56,196 nucleotides of DNA. Source: Pseudonocardia sp. KRD291 (GTDB lineage Bacteria; Actinomycetota; Actinomycetes; Mycobacteriales; Pseudonocardiaceae). Positions 24,973 to 33,844 of this stretch are shown piece by piece. A model generated the notes under the pieces. The model was not told the DNA's origin, did no database searches, and saw only the letters and a program-made list of their open reading frames with translations. The translations under genes were made by a program, and so were the position numbers. The DNA lies in contig NZ_JADQDD010000004.1 of assembly GCF_019263595.1 (NCBI RefSeq), forward strand, positions 1 to 56,196, written 5' to 3'. Positions within the stretch are counted from its first letter, which is position 1. Each line of letters starts with the position of its first letter.

Positions 24973-25836
24973 TCAGTCGAACAGGTCGGGGTCGGTGCGG
25001 ACGACCTCGTCCCAGAGCGGCTGGAAGGAGAACCAGCCGGCGAACGGGCTGCCCGTCTGCTCGCGGGTGAAGTCGGCGTTCGCGTGGTCGATCATCGTCG
25101 GCGTGCCCGCGGCCTCGGCCAGGAGCTGGGCCTGGCAGTTGCGCTCGGTGCTGATGAACCACCACGCGGCCTCGGCGACGGTGTCGCCCACGGTGAAGAT
25201 GCCGTGGTTCTGGTGGAACGCCATCCGCAGGTCGCCCAGCCCCTTGGCCAGTGCCGCGCCGGCCTCGCGGTCCACGACCACCGCCCCGGCGCCCTCGGCG
25301 ACGACGGTGTGGTTGTCGTAGAGCGCGCACGCGTCCTGGGTGATCGGGTCGAGCTTGCGTCCCAGCGACGACCAGGCCTTGCCGTGCACCGAGTGCGCGT
25401 GGCAGGCGGCGACGACGTCCGGGCGCGCCTCGTGCACCGCGGAGTGGATCACGAACCCGGCCCGGTTCACGGGCTTGTTCCCGTAGCGGACGACGCCGTC
25501 GTGGTCGACCAGGATCAGGTCGGAGACCCGGATGTGGCGGAACGACATGCCGAACGGGTTGACCCAGAACATGTCCGGGTCCTCCGGGTCGCGGACGGTG
25601 ATGTGCCCGGCGATGCCCTCGCCGAACCCGAACCGACCGAAGATCCGGAACGCGCCCGCGAGCTGCTGCTTGCGGTGCAGGCGCTCCTCGGCGCTGGTCG
25701 CGAAGACCGGGGGCTTGGGCAGGGAGATGCCGTCCTGCGTCGGCTCGAACGAGGGCATCGAGGACTCGGGCGTCTCGGCGGACGGTGCCTCGGCGGACGG
25801 CGTCGCGGCGGTATGGGGCTTCGTGGGTGCGGCCAT
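24973..25836 (-). CDS. class II aldolase/adducin family protein
   Basis: 287 residues. After a Pro/Ser/Thr/Glu-rich N-terminus of about 40 residues comes the class II aldolase fold with zinc-ligand His residues in ACHAHSVHGKAWS and NHGIFTVGDTVAEAAWWF, and the GHITVRDPEDPDMFWVNPFG substrate loop. Members include fuculose-phosphate aldolase and several decarboxylases or detoxification enzymes; this branch is uncharacterised and common in actinobacteria. ATG 25836 leaves the conserved domain intact; longer forms would read through a control region. Monocistronic as far as can be seen. Confidence 0.87.
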   Translation of the reverse strand: MAAPTKPHTAATPSAEAPSAETPESSMPSFEPTQDGISLPKPPVFATSAEERLHRKQQLAGAFRIFGRFGFGEGIAGHITVRDPEDPDMFWVNPFGMSFRHIRVSDLILVDHDGVVRYGNKPVNRAGFVIHSAVHEARPDVVAACHAHSVHGKAWSSLGRKLDPITQDACALYDNHTVVAEGAGAVVVDREAGAALAKGLGDLRMAFHQNHGIFTVGDTVAEAAWWFISTERNCQAQLLAEAAGTPTMIDHANADFTREQTGSPFAGWFSFQPLWDEVVRTDPDLFD

Positions 25837-25888
25837 GATTCGAAGGTGCGCCGCGGCGCCGCCGTCGTCAACCCACCGCTCCGGCGAA

Positions 25889-25952
25889 CCTTTCGGGCCC
25901 GGAAGGCGAATACTGGTCAGACGGGAGGCGCGCCGCCGGTCCTCGGCGGCGC
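25889..25952. promoter_or_regulatory. two dyads between the aldolase and a small membrane protein gene
   Basis: CCTTTCGGGCCCGGAAGG (25889-25906) is an 18-base palindrome with one T-G wobble; GCGCCGCCG (25930-25938) pairs with CGGCGGCGC (25944-25952) around GTCCT. On the minus strand TTGACG lies upstream of the aldolase gene. The first dyad is placed like an operator, the second like a leader hairpin of the small gene. Confidence 0.35.
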
Positions 25953-25981
25953 ACGGACCACCGTGGGCATGAGGTAAGGAC

Positions 25982-26197
25982 ATGAGCACCGACACCGGAT
26001 GGTTCGCCGGCGACCCGGCGGGGGAGCGCCCCGTGTGGTGGGGCGCGGTCTGCGCGAGCGGGCTGGTCGCCATCGGGGCGCCCACCGCCCTGCAGGTCCT
26101 CTGGCTGATCGTGGTCGGGGCGAGCGCGGCGGCCGGGCCCCGGGCGTCGAAGGCCCTGCGCGAGGCACGGGAGCAGCAACGACGTCAGGCGGGCTGA
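25982..26197 (+). CDS. small membrane protein, unknown function
   Basis: 71 residues. One long hydrophobic stretch (about 20-52, interrupted near Gly32-Ala33, so one or two helices) is followed by a basic tail rich in Arg, Glu and Gln. AGGTAAGGA precedes the ATG at a good distance. No family recognised. Convergent with the methyltransferase gene. Confidence 0.6.
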   Translation: MSTDTGWFAGDPAGERPVWWGAVCASGLVAIGAPTALQVLWLIVVGASAAAGPRASKALREAREQQRRQAG

Positions 26198-26216
26198 GCG
26201 CTGTTCTTCGGGCCGC

Positions 26217-27308
26217 TCACTCCGGACGCCCGGTCACGTAGATCAGGTTCAGGCCCTGCCCGGGCGCCGGGTGCGCGGTGACCTCGCCGAACCCGGCCTC
26301 GCCCAGCATCCGGCGTGCCAGACCCTCGCCCCAGGCAGCGCCGAGCCCCGCGCCGCCGGAGGCGAGCGAGACCGTCATGCAGTGCAGCGTGCTGATCGAG
26401 TAGATCCACGGCGCGAACGGGTTGCCCACGTTCTCGGACAGCTCGCTCGACGCCGCCATGTCGATCATGACGAACGTCCCGCCCGGGGTGAGGGCGTCGT
26501 GCACGCCGCGCAGAACCTCGGCCGGGGCGGCCTGGTCGTGCACCGCGTCGATCGCGAACACGACGTCGAACGGCCGCTGCGGCGCCAGTGCGGAGACGTC
26601 GGCGACCTCGAACGACACGTTCGCCAGCCCCGCGTCCGCCACCTCGGCGCGGGCCAGCCCGATCGCCTCCGAGGACAGGTCGTAGCCGACGAACGTCGAC
26701 GCCGGGAACGCGGCGCCGAGCACGGCCAGTGCGTGCCCGGTCCCGCAGCCGACGTCGGCGACCCGGGCACCCGCGGCGAGCCGCTCGGTCAGGCCGGGCG
26801 CCAGCGGGAGCCACGCCTCGACCAGCAGCTCGTCGAGCGGGCGGCGGTTGAGCTCGTCCATCACGCCGGTGAAGTGCGGGGCGAACGCGTCGTAGGGCAC
26901 CCCGCCGCCGGTCCGGAACGCCTCCTCGACGCCCTCGAGGTTGCGGCCCAGCAGCGTGACCATCGCCGCCATCGGGCCCATGTTCTTCGAACCCGGCCCG
27001 GTCAGCGCGGCCGCGTGCTCCGGCGGGAGCGTGTAGGCCGCCGCGTCGCGGTCGTAGGTCATGATCTCGGCGGTCACCATCGCGCCCAGCCACTCCCGGA
27101 CGTACCGCTCGTCCAGACCGGCCCGCGTGGCCAGCTCGGGAGACGTCGCGGGCCCGTGGGCGGCCGCGGTGAACAGCCCGAGCCGGTGCCCCAGGTCGAT
27201 CATGTAGGCGAGCGCCCCGTGGGTGTAGATCCCGAAGAGCGACCGGGCGAACGCCCGCACCTTCTTCCGGTCCGGGACGGCACTGTCGGGGGACTCGGCG
27301 ATGGTCAT
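26217..27308 (-). CDS. SAM-dependent methyltransferase with N-terminal winged helix
   Basis: 363 residues. The N-terminal part (about 15-110) resembles the winged-helix/dimerisation domain of Rv2258c-like and O-methyltransferase-type proteins (LFTAAAHGPATSPELATRAG, YVREWLGAMV). The catalytic domain has motif I VADVGCGTGHALAVLG, motif II GYDLSSEAIGLAR and the post-motif FDVVFAIDAVHDQ. The methyl acceptor is unknown. Its upstream region is unusually rich in inverted repeats. It lies 162 bases downstream of a MarR gene on the same strand. Confidence 0.87.
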   Translation of the reverse strand: MTIAESPDSAVPDRKKVRAFARSLFGIYTHGALAYMIDLGHRLGLFTAAAHGPATSPELATRAGLDERYVREWLGAMVTAEIMTYDRDAAAYTLPPEHAAALTGPGSKNMGPMAAMVTLLGRNLEGVEEAFRTGGGVPYDAFAPHFTGVMDELNRRPLDELLVEAWLPLAPGLTERLAAGARVADVGCGTGHALAVLGAAFPASTFVGYDLSSEAIGLARAEVADAGLANVSFEVADVSALAPQRPFDVVFAIDAVHDQAAPAEVLRGVHDALTPGGTFVMIDMAASSELSENVGNPFAPWIYSISTLHCMTVSLASGGAGLGAAWGEGLARRMLGEAGFGEVTAHPAPGQGLNLIYVTGRPE

Positions 27309-27338
27309 GTGCCGATCGTGCCCCAGCCGTGGCGGCCG

Positions 27339-27457
27339 CCGGAAGGATCGATGTCGACTCCGGTAGACCGGGCGGTCCGACGGGGTAAGCGTGATCGATT
27401 TCTGTGGTCACCTTCCGGCCACCGATGGCCACGATCCTTCCTCGAACGTCGATCACG
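27339..27457. promoter_or_regulatory. nested inverted repeats upstream of the methyltransferase gene
   Basis: Three exact dyads interleave in the 162-base gap: GGAAGGATCG (27341-27350) with CGATCCTTCC (27432-27441); CCGGAAGG (27339-27346) with CCTTCCGG (27411-27418); CGTGATCGA (27390-27398) with TCGATCACG (27449-27457). Competing pairings of the same left arm could form alternative RNA structures, or these may be operator half-sites. Confidence 0.45.
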
Positions 27458-27470
27458 GACGCGACGTCGG

Positions 27471-27974
27471 TCAGGGCGGACAGCCGGGCGGGTTCTCCGG
27501 GTCCTCGCGCAGGGCGTGCAGGATCCGGGTCAGCTCGGCCCGGTCGGCGGCGTCGAGGCGGCCGAAGAAGTCCTCCGCCTCGGCGGCCCGCGCGCCCCGG
27601 ATCTCGGCCGCCACCTGCGCGCCGCCGCCGGTCAGCCGCAGGATCGTGGCGCGCCGGTCCTGCGGGTCGGGGGAGCGCTCGACCATGCCGCGGGCCTCGA
27701 GATCGTCGACGACCTCGGTCGCCGAGCGGGGCGCGATCCGCAGGTGGCGGGCCAGCTCGCCGGGGCGCATGTCGCCGTGCCGGGCCAGGACGCCGATCGC
27801 CCGGGACTGCGACGGCGACACGTCGTAGGGGGCCAGAGCCTCCTTGGACACGTGCCGCAGCGTCCGCGCGACCGCCCAGAAGGCCTCGGTCAGGGTCTCC
27901 TCGCGATCCCGGGTCTCTTCACCATCCCGGGTCTCTCCACGATCTCGGGTCTGTTCGCGATCGTCCCCCGGCAC
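27471..27974 (-). CDS. MarR family transcriptional regulator
   Basis: 167 residues. After an Arg/Glu/Thr-rich leader made of 6-residue repeats comes a complete MarR winged helix: SPSQSRAIGVLARHG, PGELARHLRIAPRSATEVVDDLEARGMVER, and the wing DPQDRRATILRLT. Divergent from an ABC exporter with palindromes in the 84-base gap, so it most likely represses that exporter and itself. GTG 27974 has no ribosome-binding site, suggesting a leaderless message. Confidence 0.9.
   Translation of the reverse strand: MPGDDREQTRDRGETRDGEETRDREETLTEAFWAVARTLRHVSKEALAPYDVSPSQSRAIGVLARHGDMRPGELARHLRIAPRSATEVVDDLEARGMVERSPDPQDRRATILRLTGGGAQVAAEIRGARAAEAEDFFGRLDAADRAELTRILHALREDPENPPGCPP
27905..27958 (-). repeat. 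three 18-bp tandem repeats in the MarR N-terminus
   Basis: Units at 27905-27922, 27923-27940 and 27941-27958 share the core TCCCGGGTCTC/TCTCGGGTCTG. They encode the repeated Glu-Thr-Arg-Asp motif before the conserved domain. Confidence 0.75.
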
Positions 27975-28005
27975 GGGAACAAACTAGCAAGAACTACGGT
28001 TGCTG

Positions 28006-28025
28006 CCTCATGATGAGGTTACCTC
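28006..28025. promoter_or_regulatory. overlapping palindromes, likely MarR operator
   Basis: CCTCATGATGAGG (28006-28018) and GAGGTTACCTC (28015-28025) are each perfect odd-length palindromes and share GAGG. They sit in the middle of the 84-base gap between the divergent MarR and ABC genes. TTGCTG before and CAGCAA after extend the symmetry outward. Confidence 0.65.
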
Positions 28026-28058
28026 AGCAAACATGAGTCCACCGAGAGGACCACCACC

Positions 28059-29867
28059 TTGGCCACCGATACCCCCACCCCGCCCGGACGTCCGGGCCGT
28101 CGCGGCACCACGACCAACGCCGCCGACCGGGCGGCCGCCCGCGACGTGTCCCTGCGCCGCATCGGCGCCCTGTTCGCCCCGCACCGGGGCCCGCTGACCG
28201 TTGTCATCGCGATCATCGTCGCGTCCTCGATCGTCGGGATGGCCTCGCCGTTCCTGCTGCGCGAGGTCATCGACGTCGCGCTGCCCGACCGCGACGTGGT
28301 GCTGCTCGCCTGGCTCGCCGGCGGCATGATCGCCGTCGCCGCGGTGACCGCCGCGCTCGGCGTCGTCCAGACCTGGATCAGCACGCAGGTCGGCCAGAAG
28401 GTCATGCACGGCCTGCGGACCAGCGTGTTCGCCCACCTGCAGCGCCAGTCGATCGCGTTCTTCACCCGGACCCGCACCGGCGAGGTGCAGTCCCGCATCA
28501 CCAACGACATCGGCGGCATGCAGTCCGTCGTCACCTCGACCGCCACCTCGGTCGCCTCGAACCTGACCACCGCCGTCGCCACCGCGGTCGCGATGCTCGC
28601 CCTGTCCTGGCAGCTGACGCTGATCTCGCTGGTCGTGATGCCGCCCGCGGTGTTCCTGACCCGCAAGGTCGCCGCGATGCGCCGCGCGGTCACCGCCCGC
28701 CAGCAGCGCGAGCTGGCCGACCTCAACGTCACCGTCGAGGAGAGCCTGTCGATCTCCGGTGTGCTGCTGTCCAAGACGATGGGCAGTGGCCCCGCGCTGA
28801 CCCGGCGGTTCACCGACTCCTCGGCCCGCCTGGTCGACCTGGAGCTGCGGTCACAGCTCGCCGGCCGATGGAGCATGGCCTCGATGCAGGTCATCTTCGC
28901 CGCGATCCCGGCCGTGATCTACCTGTCCGCCGGGCTGCCGTTCACCGCGGGTGCGATGAGCATCGGCACCCTGGTCGCGTTCACCGCGCTGCAGTCGGGG
29001 CTGTTCCGCCCGATCATGGGCCTGCTCGGCGTCGGCGTGTCGCTGATCGCCTCGCTCGCCCTGTTCGCGCGGATCTTCGAGTACCTGGACCTGACCGTCG
29101 AGGTCGACGAGCCGGAGCACCCGGTCGTCATCGACCCGGCCGCCGTCGGCGGCCACGTGCGCTTCGAGGACGTGACGTTCGCCTACCCGGGCAGTGACTC
29201 CGCCGCCGTCGCCGGGGTGGACCTCGACGTCCCGGCCGGGACCACGCTGGCTCTGGTCGGCGAGACCGGTTCCGGCAAGTCCACGCTCGCCTCGCTCGTC
29301 GCACGGCTCTACGACCCGACCGGCGGCCGGGTGACGATCGACGGCGTCGACGTCCGCGACATCGCTCTCGGCGACCTGGCCTCGATCGTGGGTGTGGTCA
29401 GCCAGGAGACCTACCTGCTGCACACCACCGTCCGGGAGAACCTGCGCTACGCCCGCCCGGACGCGACCGACGCCGAGATCGAGGACGCGGCCCGCGCCGC
29501 GCAGGTGCACGACATGATCGCCGAGCTGCCAGAGGGCTACGACACCCTCGTCGGCTCCCGCGGGCACCGGTTCTCCGGCGGCGAGCAGCAGCGGATCGCG
29601 ATCGCCCGCACGCTGCTGCGCGACCCGAAGGTCCTGGTCCTCGACGAGGCCACCAGCGCCCTGGACACCGAGACCGAAAGGGCAGTGCAGCACGCGTTCG
29701 ACGCCCTGTCCCGGGGCCGCACCACGATCACCATCGCGCACCGGCTGTCCACCGTCCGCGACGCCGACGCGATCGCCGTCGTCGACCACGGCCGGATCGC
29801 CGAGACCGGCACGCACGACACCCTGGTGGCGAGCGAGGGCCGCTACGCCGCCCTCGCCGCCGCCTGA
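28059..29867 (+). CDS. ABC transporter, fused permease and ATPase (exporter half-transporter)
   Basis: 602 residues. Six membrane helices at about 40-310 (type I exporter fold) precede a nucleotide-binding domain with Walker A GETGSGKST (402-410), signature FSGGEQQ (505-511) and Walker B VLVLDEATS (525-533), plus the H-loop IAHRLST. It works as a dimer; drugs or lipids are typical substrates. The start is TTG with GAGAGGA 8 bases upstream. Divergent from a MarR regulator, which suggests inducible drug efflux. Confidence 0.92.
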   Translation: MATDTPTPPGRPGRRGTTTNAADRAAARDVSLRRIGALFAPHRGPLTVVIAIIVASSIVGMASPFLLREVIDVALPDRDVVLLAWLAGGMIAVAAVTAALGVVQTWISTQVGQKVMHGLRTSVFAHLQRQSIAFFTRTRTGEVQSRITNDIGGMQSVVTSTATSVASNLTTAVATAVAMLALSWQLTLISLVVMPPAVFLTRKVAAMRRAVTARQQRELADLNVTVEESLSISGVLLSKTMGSGPALTRRFTDSSARLVDLELRSQLAGRWSMASMQVIFAAIPAVIYLSAGLPFTAGAMSIGTLVAFTALQSGLFRPIMGLLGVGVSLIASLALFARIFEYLDLTVEVDEPEHPVVIDPAAVGGHVRFEDVTFAYPGSDSAAVAGVDLDVPAGTTLALVGETGSGKSTLASLVARLYDPTGGRVTIDGVDVRDIALGDLASIVGVVSQETYLLHTTVRENLRYARPDATDAEIEDAARAAQVHDMIAELPEGYDTLVGSRGHRFSGGEQQRIAIARTLLRDPKVLVLDEATSALDTETERAVQHAFDALSRGRTTITIAHRLSTVRDADAIAVVDHGRIAETGTHDTLVASEGRYAALAAA

Positions 29868-29890
29868 CCATCACCTCGACCCCCGACGTC

Positions 29891-29941
29891 GTGGAGCCCT
29901 GATGCACTCCCACGTGCTCTGATCTCGCGATACGGCTCCAC
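29891..29941. terminator. loose dyad between convergent transporter genes
   Basis: GTGGAGCC (29891-29898) and GGCTCCAC (29934-29941) are exact reverse complements across 35 bases, between the ABC transporter stop and the MFS stop. Probably a weak two-way terminator. Confidence 0.4.
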
Positions 29942-29965
29942 AACGCGACGGTGGGGAGGGGGGCG

Positions 29966-31372
29966 TCAGGCTCGGCCGGTGACTATGTCGCCGGCTTCGC
30001 GGGGGAGGAACGCGCCCTCGAGCGCGGGCCACAGGAGCACGACGGCCAGGGCGACGAACGCGACCCGGAACGGGGTCGCGCCGTCGGCGCCGGTCACCGC
30101 GCCGCCCAGGCGGACCAGCAGCGCACCGGCGGCGACGCCGAGCCCGGTGCCGAGCTCCTGCAGCGTCGACATCAGGGTGTTGGCGTGGGTCATCCGGCCG
30201 GCGGCGACGTCGGCGTAGGCGACGGTGTTGAACGCGGTGAACCCGACCGAGCGGAACACCCCGCTCGCCACCAGCAGCGCCAGCAGCAGCGGTGTCGGCG
30301 TCGCGGCCTGCAGGAACGCGATCGCGCCCAGGCAGGCGGCCGACCCGGCGACGCTGGCGAGCAGCACCGTGCGGATGCCGAACAGGCGCATCAACGGTGT
30401 GGTCGCCGGTTTGACCGCGACGTTGCCCACGAACAGGGCGATCACCGTCAGGCCGGCCCGCGCCGGGTCCCAGCCGAAACCGAGCTGGAACAGCAGTGGC
30501 AGCAGGAACGGCACGGCGCTGATCACCGCCCGGAACACCGACCCGCCGGACGCCGTCACCCGGAACGTCGGGACGCGCAGCACCCGCAGATCCAGCAGCG
30601 GGCGGGCCGCCCGCAGGAGGTGCCGGACCGCGGTCGCCAGCAGGGCGAGCGCCGCGACGAGTGCAACGGTCGCCACCACCGGCTCGGGCGTGGCCGCACC
30701 GAGCGACTCCATGCCCAGGACCAGCGCACCGACCCCACCCGCGGTGAGCAGGACACCCCACCGGTCGAGGCGGTCCGGGGACGCGGCGCGGACGTCCGGG
30801 ACCAGCCGCAGCGCCAGCACCAGCCCGACGAGCCCGAGCGGCACGTTCACCAGGAAGATCCACCGCCACGACGCGTACTGCGCCAGCACCCCGCCCAGCG
30901 CGGGCGCGACCACCGGGGCGACGAGGGCCGGCCAGGTCAGGTAGGCGATGGCGCGCACCAGGTCGGTCTTGGCCGTGGTCCGCAGCACCACCAGCCGCCC
31001 GACGGGCACCATCATCGCCCCGCCAGCGCCCTGCAGGATCCGGGTACCGACCAGCATCGGCAGGTCGACGGCCAGCGCGCAGCCGGCCGAGGCCAGCGTG
31101 AACAGCGCCAGCGCGCAGGCGAACACCCGCCGGGCACCGAACCGGTCGGTCAGCCATCCGCTGATCGGGATCAGCACGGCGACGGTGAGGACGTAGGCGG
31201 TGACGGCCACGTTCACCGACACGGCCGGGACGCCCAGGTCCGCCGCGATCGCCGGCGCCGCCGGGGCGATCACCGTGGCGTCGAGGATCTCCATGAAGAA
31301 CGCGCCCGCCACCAGGAGGGCGAGCGCGGGCCGGACGGTCCCGGGGACGTGGTTCAGGGGAGCCCCGTTCAC
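29966..31372 (-). CDS. MFS transporter, DHA2-type drug exporter-like
   Basis: 468 residues with 12-14 hydrophobic helices. MEILDATVIAPAAPAIAADLG in helix 1 (motif D-type) and WLTDRFGARRVF (motif A), GGAMMVPVGRLVV and the WRWIFLVNVPLG loop are characteristic of the DHA2 branch of multidrug MFS exporters. The GTG start overlaps the stop of the IclR gene (GTGA), so the pair is an operon in which the regulator comes first. Substrate unknown. Confidence 0.9.
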   Translation of the reverse strand: MNGAPLNHVPGTVRPALALLVAGAFFMEILDATVIAPAAPAIAADLGVPAVSVNVAVTAYVLTVAVLIPISGWLTDRFGARRVFACALALFTLASAGCALAVDLPMLVGTRILQGAGGAMMVPVGRLVVLRTTAKTDLVRAIAYLTWPALVAPVVAPALGGVLAQYASWRWIFLVNVPLGLVGLVLALRLVPDVRAASPDRLDRWGVLLTAGGVGALVLGMESLGAATPEPVVATVALVAALALLATAVRHLLRAARPLLDLRVLRVPTFRVTASGGSVFRAVISAVPFLLPLLFQLGFGWDPARAGLTVIALFVGNVAVKPATTPLMRLFGIRTVLLASVAGSAACLGAIAFLQAATPTPLLLALLVASGVFRSVGFTAFNTVAYADVAAGRMTHANTLMSTLQELGTGLGVAAGALLVRLGGAVTGADGATPFRVAFVALAVVLLWPALEGAFLPREAGDIVTGRA

Positions 31373-32148
31373 GGGGCCCCGAGGGCACGCGAGATGGCGC
31401 GCGCCGTCGTCCGGACGGGGGTGGCGAGCTGCTGGGCCGGGACCGACCCGGCGTGCACCACCAGCGACACCGCGGCGACGACCTGGCCGCTGCGGTCGTG
31501 CACCGGCGCGGCCACCGACAGCGCGTCGTCGGTGACCTGGCGGTCGCTGACCGCGAAACCGCGGGTACGGGTGTCGGCCAGCATCGCGCGCAGCCGCGCC
31601 GGGTCGGTGACGGTGAACGGGGTCAACGCCTCGACCGCGCCGCCCAGCACGTCCTCCTGCACCTCCGGCGGCGCGTGCGCGAGCAGCACCAGCCCGACGC
31701 CGGTGCTGGTCAGCGCGAACCGGCCGCCGACCCGGGTCAGCACCGGGACGGCGCCGGTCCCGGCGATCCGCTCGACGAAGACCAGCTCGGTGCCCTCGCG
31801 CACCGCGAGCTGCACGTTCTCCCGGCTGACCTGGCACAGGTCCTCCAGGAACGGCAGCGCGCGGTCGCGCAGGGCCTGGCTGCGCGGGGCCAGCGAGCCG
31901 ATCTCCCAGAGCCGCAGCCCGATCCGGTAGGTGCCGTCGTCGGCGCGCTCCAGCGCGCCCCAGTCCATCAGCGCCCCGAGCAGCCGGTGCACGGTCGAGA
32001 CCGGGATGCCGGTGTGCCGGGCGATCTCGCTGAGCGTCATCGCCGGCCGGGCGGCGTCGAACGCGCCGAGGATCTGCAGGCCACGGCCCAGGACCGGGCC
32101 GGTCGAGGGGGCGGCGCCGCCCACCGCCCGTTTCGCCGCCTCCGGCAT
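31369..32148 (-). CDS. IclR family transcriptional regulator
   Basis: 259 residues. N-terminal winged helix at about 18-75 ([40 protein letters not shown]), then the IclR ligand-binding domain ending in [22 protein letters not shown] 32148 has a GGGAG site 8 bases upstream. Coupled to the MFS gene and divergent, across 196 bases with a strong palindrome, from an acyl-CoA ligase/PHA cluster; both sides are plausible targets. Confidence 0.9.
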   Translation of the reverse strand: MPEAAKRAVGGAAPSTGPVLGRGLQILGAFDAARPAMTLSEIARHTGIPVSTVHRLLGALMDWGALERADDGTYRIGLRLWEIGSLAPRSQALRDRALPFLEDLCQVSRENVQLAVREGTELVFVERIAGTGAVPVLTRVGGRFALTSTGVGLVLLAHAPPEVQEDVLGGAVEALTPFTVTDPARLRAMLADTRTRGFAVSDRQVTDDALSVAAPVHDRSGQVVAAVSLVVHAGSVPAQQLATPVRTTARAISRALGAP

Positions 32149-32232
32149 CGGTGCCGCTCCCTTCCGTCGCGGCCAGACTACTGTCGGGCCGAGCCCACCC
32201 GGGGACCCGTGCGCACGTGGCCGTCCGGCCGG

Positions 32233-32256
32233 GTCGTTGTCGTCCGCGACAACGAC
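32233..32256. promoter_or_regulatory. perfect 24-bp palindrome, likely IclR operator
   Basis: GTCGTTGTCG (32233-32242), TCCG, CGACAACGAC (32247-32256): ten of ten positions pair. It lies in the divergent region between the IclR gene and the acyl-CoA ligase gene, 85 bases before one start and 89 before the other, the expected place for a shared operator. Confidence 0.65.
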
Positions 32257-32344
32257 ACCTGTCGCGCTCCCCATCGACAATCCCTGTGATTGGCGACACG
32301 ATGCGCGGGCCCAGCGTCCACAACCGACGGAGACAGAGCAGCGC

Positions 32345-33844
32345 ATGAACCTTGCCAGCATCCTGGCCGGCACCGCCGCCGACCACGGCGACCGGATCGC
32401 CCTGCGGGTCGACGACGAGACCGTCGACTACGACGGATTCCTGGAACGGGCCCGCACGGCCGCCGGTGTGATCCGCGGGCTCGGCGCGCAGCCGGGCGAC
32501 CGGGTGGGCCTGGTGTCGCCCAACCTGCCGGCGTTCCCGGTGGTCTTCTACGGAGCGCTGATGGCCGGCTGCGCCGTGGTGCCGATGAACCCGCTGCTCA
32601 CCGCCCGCGAGATCGGCTACTACCTCTCCGACTCCGGCGCGGTCGCCGTCGTCGCGGTCGAGGCGGTGGCCGACGCGACCCGCGAGGCCGCGGACAAGGC
32701 CGGGATCGCGGCCCTGGTCGTCGGCGCCGACGGCGTTCCCGTGCAGGAAGGCACGGCGACCGACCCGCTGGAGAACGAGGTCGAGCGCGACGGCTCCGAC
32801 CTCGCCGTCATCCTCTACACCTCCGGCACCACCGGGCAGCCCAAGGGCGCGCTCCTGAGCCACGACAACCTGATCAGCAACGCCGCGACGTCGGCCGAGA
32901 CGCTCGTCGAGGCCACCCCGGACGACGTCATCATGGGCTGCCTGCCGCTGTTCCACGTGTTCGGCCTGACCTGCGGGCTCAACGCGTCCGTCCGGGCCGG
33001 GGCGTCGCTCGCCCTGCTGCCGCGGTTCGACGCGAAGAAGGCTCTCGAGACGATCGCGAAGCACAAGGTCACGGTGTTCGAGGGCGTCCCGACGATGTAC
33101 GTCGGGATGCTCGGGGTCGAGGGCGAGTACGACACCAGCAGCCTGCGCACCTGCCTGTCCGGCGGCGCGGCGATGCCGGTCGAGGTGATGCGCGGGTTCG
33201 AGGAGCGCTACGGCTGCCAGGTGCTCGAGGGCTACGGCCTGTCCGAGACCTCCCCGGTGGCCTCGTTCAACCAGCCCGGTTCCGAGCGCAAGCCCGGCTC
33301 GATCGGCACCCCGGTGCGCGGGATGGAGATCCGGCTGGTCTCCGACGAGGGCACCGACGTCCCGGTCGGCGAGATCGGGGAGATCGCGATCCGCGGCGAG
33401 GGCGTGATGTCGGGCTACCACGGCCGCCCCGAGGCGACCGCGGAGTCGATCCCGGACGGCTGGTTCCGCAGCGGCGACCTGGCCCGGGCCGACGACGACG
33501 GCTACATCTTCATCGTCGACCGCAAGAAGCAGATGATCATCCGCGGTGGCTACAACGTCTACCCGCGCGAGATCGAGGAGGTGTTCTACGAGTACCCGGC
33601 CGTCGCCGAGGTCGCGGTGGTCGGCCTGGAGCACTCCGAGCTGGGTCAGGAGATCGGTGCCGCGGTCGCGGTGAAGCCGGGGGAGTCCTTCGACGCCGAG
33701 AAGATCCGCGCGTTCGTCAAGGAGCGTGTCGCGGCCTACAAGTACCCGCGCCACATCTGGCAGGTCGAGGCGCTGCCGAAGGGCCCGACCGGCAAGGTGC
33801 AGCACCGCGAGGTCGTCGTGCCCGACGACGTGGTCGTCGAATGA
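32345..33844 (+). CDS. acyl-CoA synthetase (AMP-dependent ligase)
   Basis: 499 residues. Uses ATP to activate a carboxylic acid through an acyl-AMP and attach CoA. Seen: P-loop [11 protein letters not shown] (about 159-169), [49 protein letters not shown], and the catalytic Lys in GPTGKVQ near the C-terminus. Fatty or aromatic acid preference cannot be told. Its stop overlaps the PHA synthase ATG (ATGA), so it probably supplies acyl-CoA for polyester formation or recovers acids released from it. Confidence 0.92.
   Translation: MNLASILAGTAADHGDRIALRVDDETVDYDGFLERARTAAGVIRGLGAQPGDRVGLVSPNLPAFPVVFYGALMAGCAVVPMNPLLTAREIGYYLSDSGAVAVVAVEAVADATREAADKAGIAALVVGADGVPVQEGTATDPLENEVERDGSDLAVILYTSGTTGQPKGALLSHDNLISNAATSAETLVEATPDDVIMGCLPLFHVFGLTCGLNASVRAGASLALLPRFDAKKALETIAKHKVTVFEGVPTMYVGMLGVEGEYDTSSLRTCLSGGAAMPVEVMRGFEERYGCQVLEGYGLSETSPVASFNQPGSERKPGSIGTPVRGMEIRLVSDEGTDVPVGEIGEIAIRGEGVMSGYHGRPEATAESIPDGWFRSGDLARADDDGYIFIVDRKKQMIIRGGYNVYPREIEEVFYEYPAVAEVAVVGLEHSELGQEIGAAVAVKPGESFDAEKIRAFVKERVAAYKYPRHIWQVEALPKGPTGKVQHREVVVPDDVVVE

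Noticed and set aside
28034-28058. ATG at 28034 as an alternative ABC-transporter start
   Set aside because: It is out of frame with the transporter; the TTG at 28059 is in frame and has a GAGAGGA site at the right distance.
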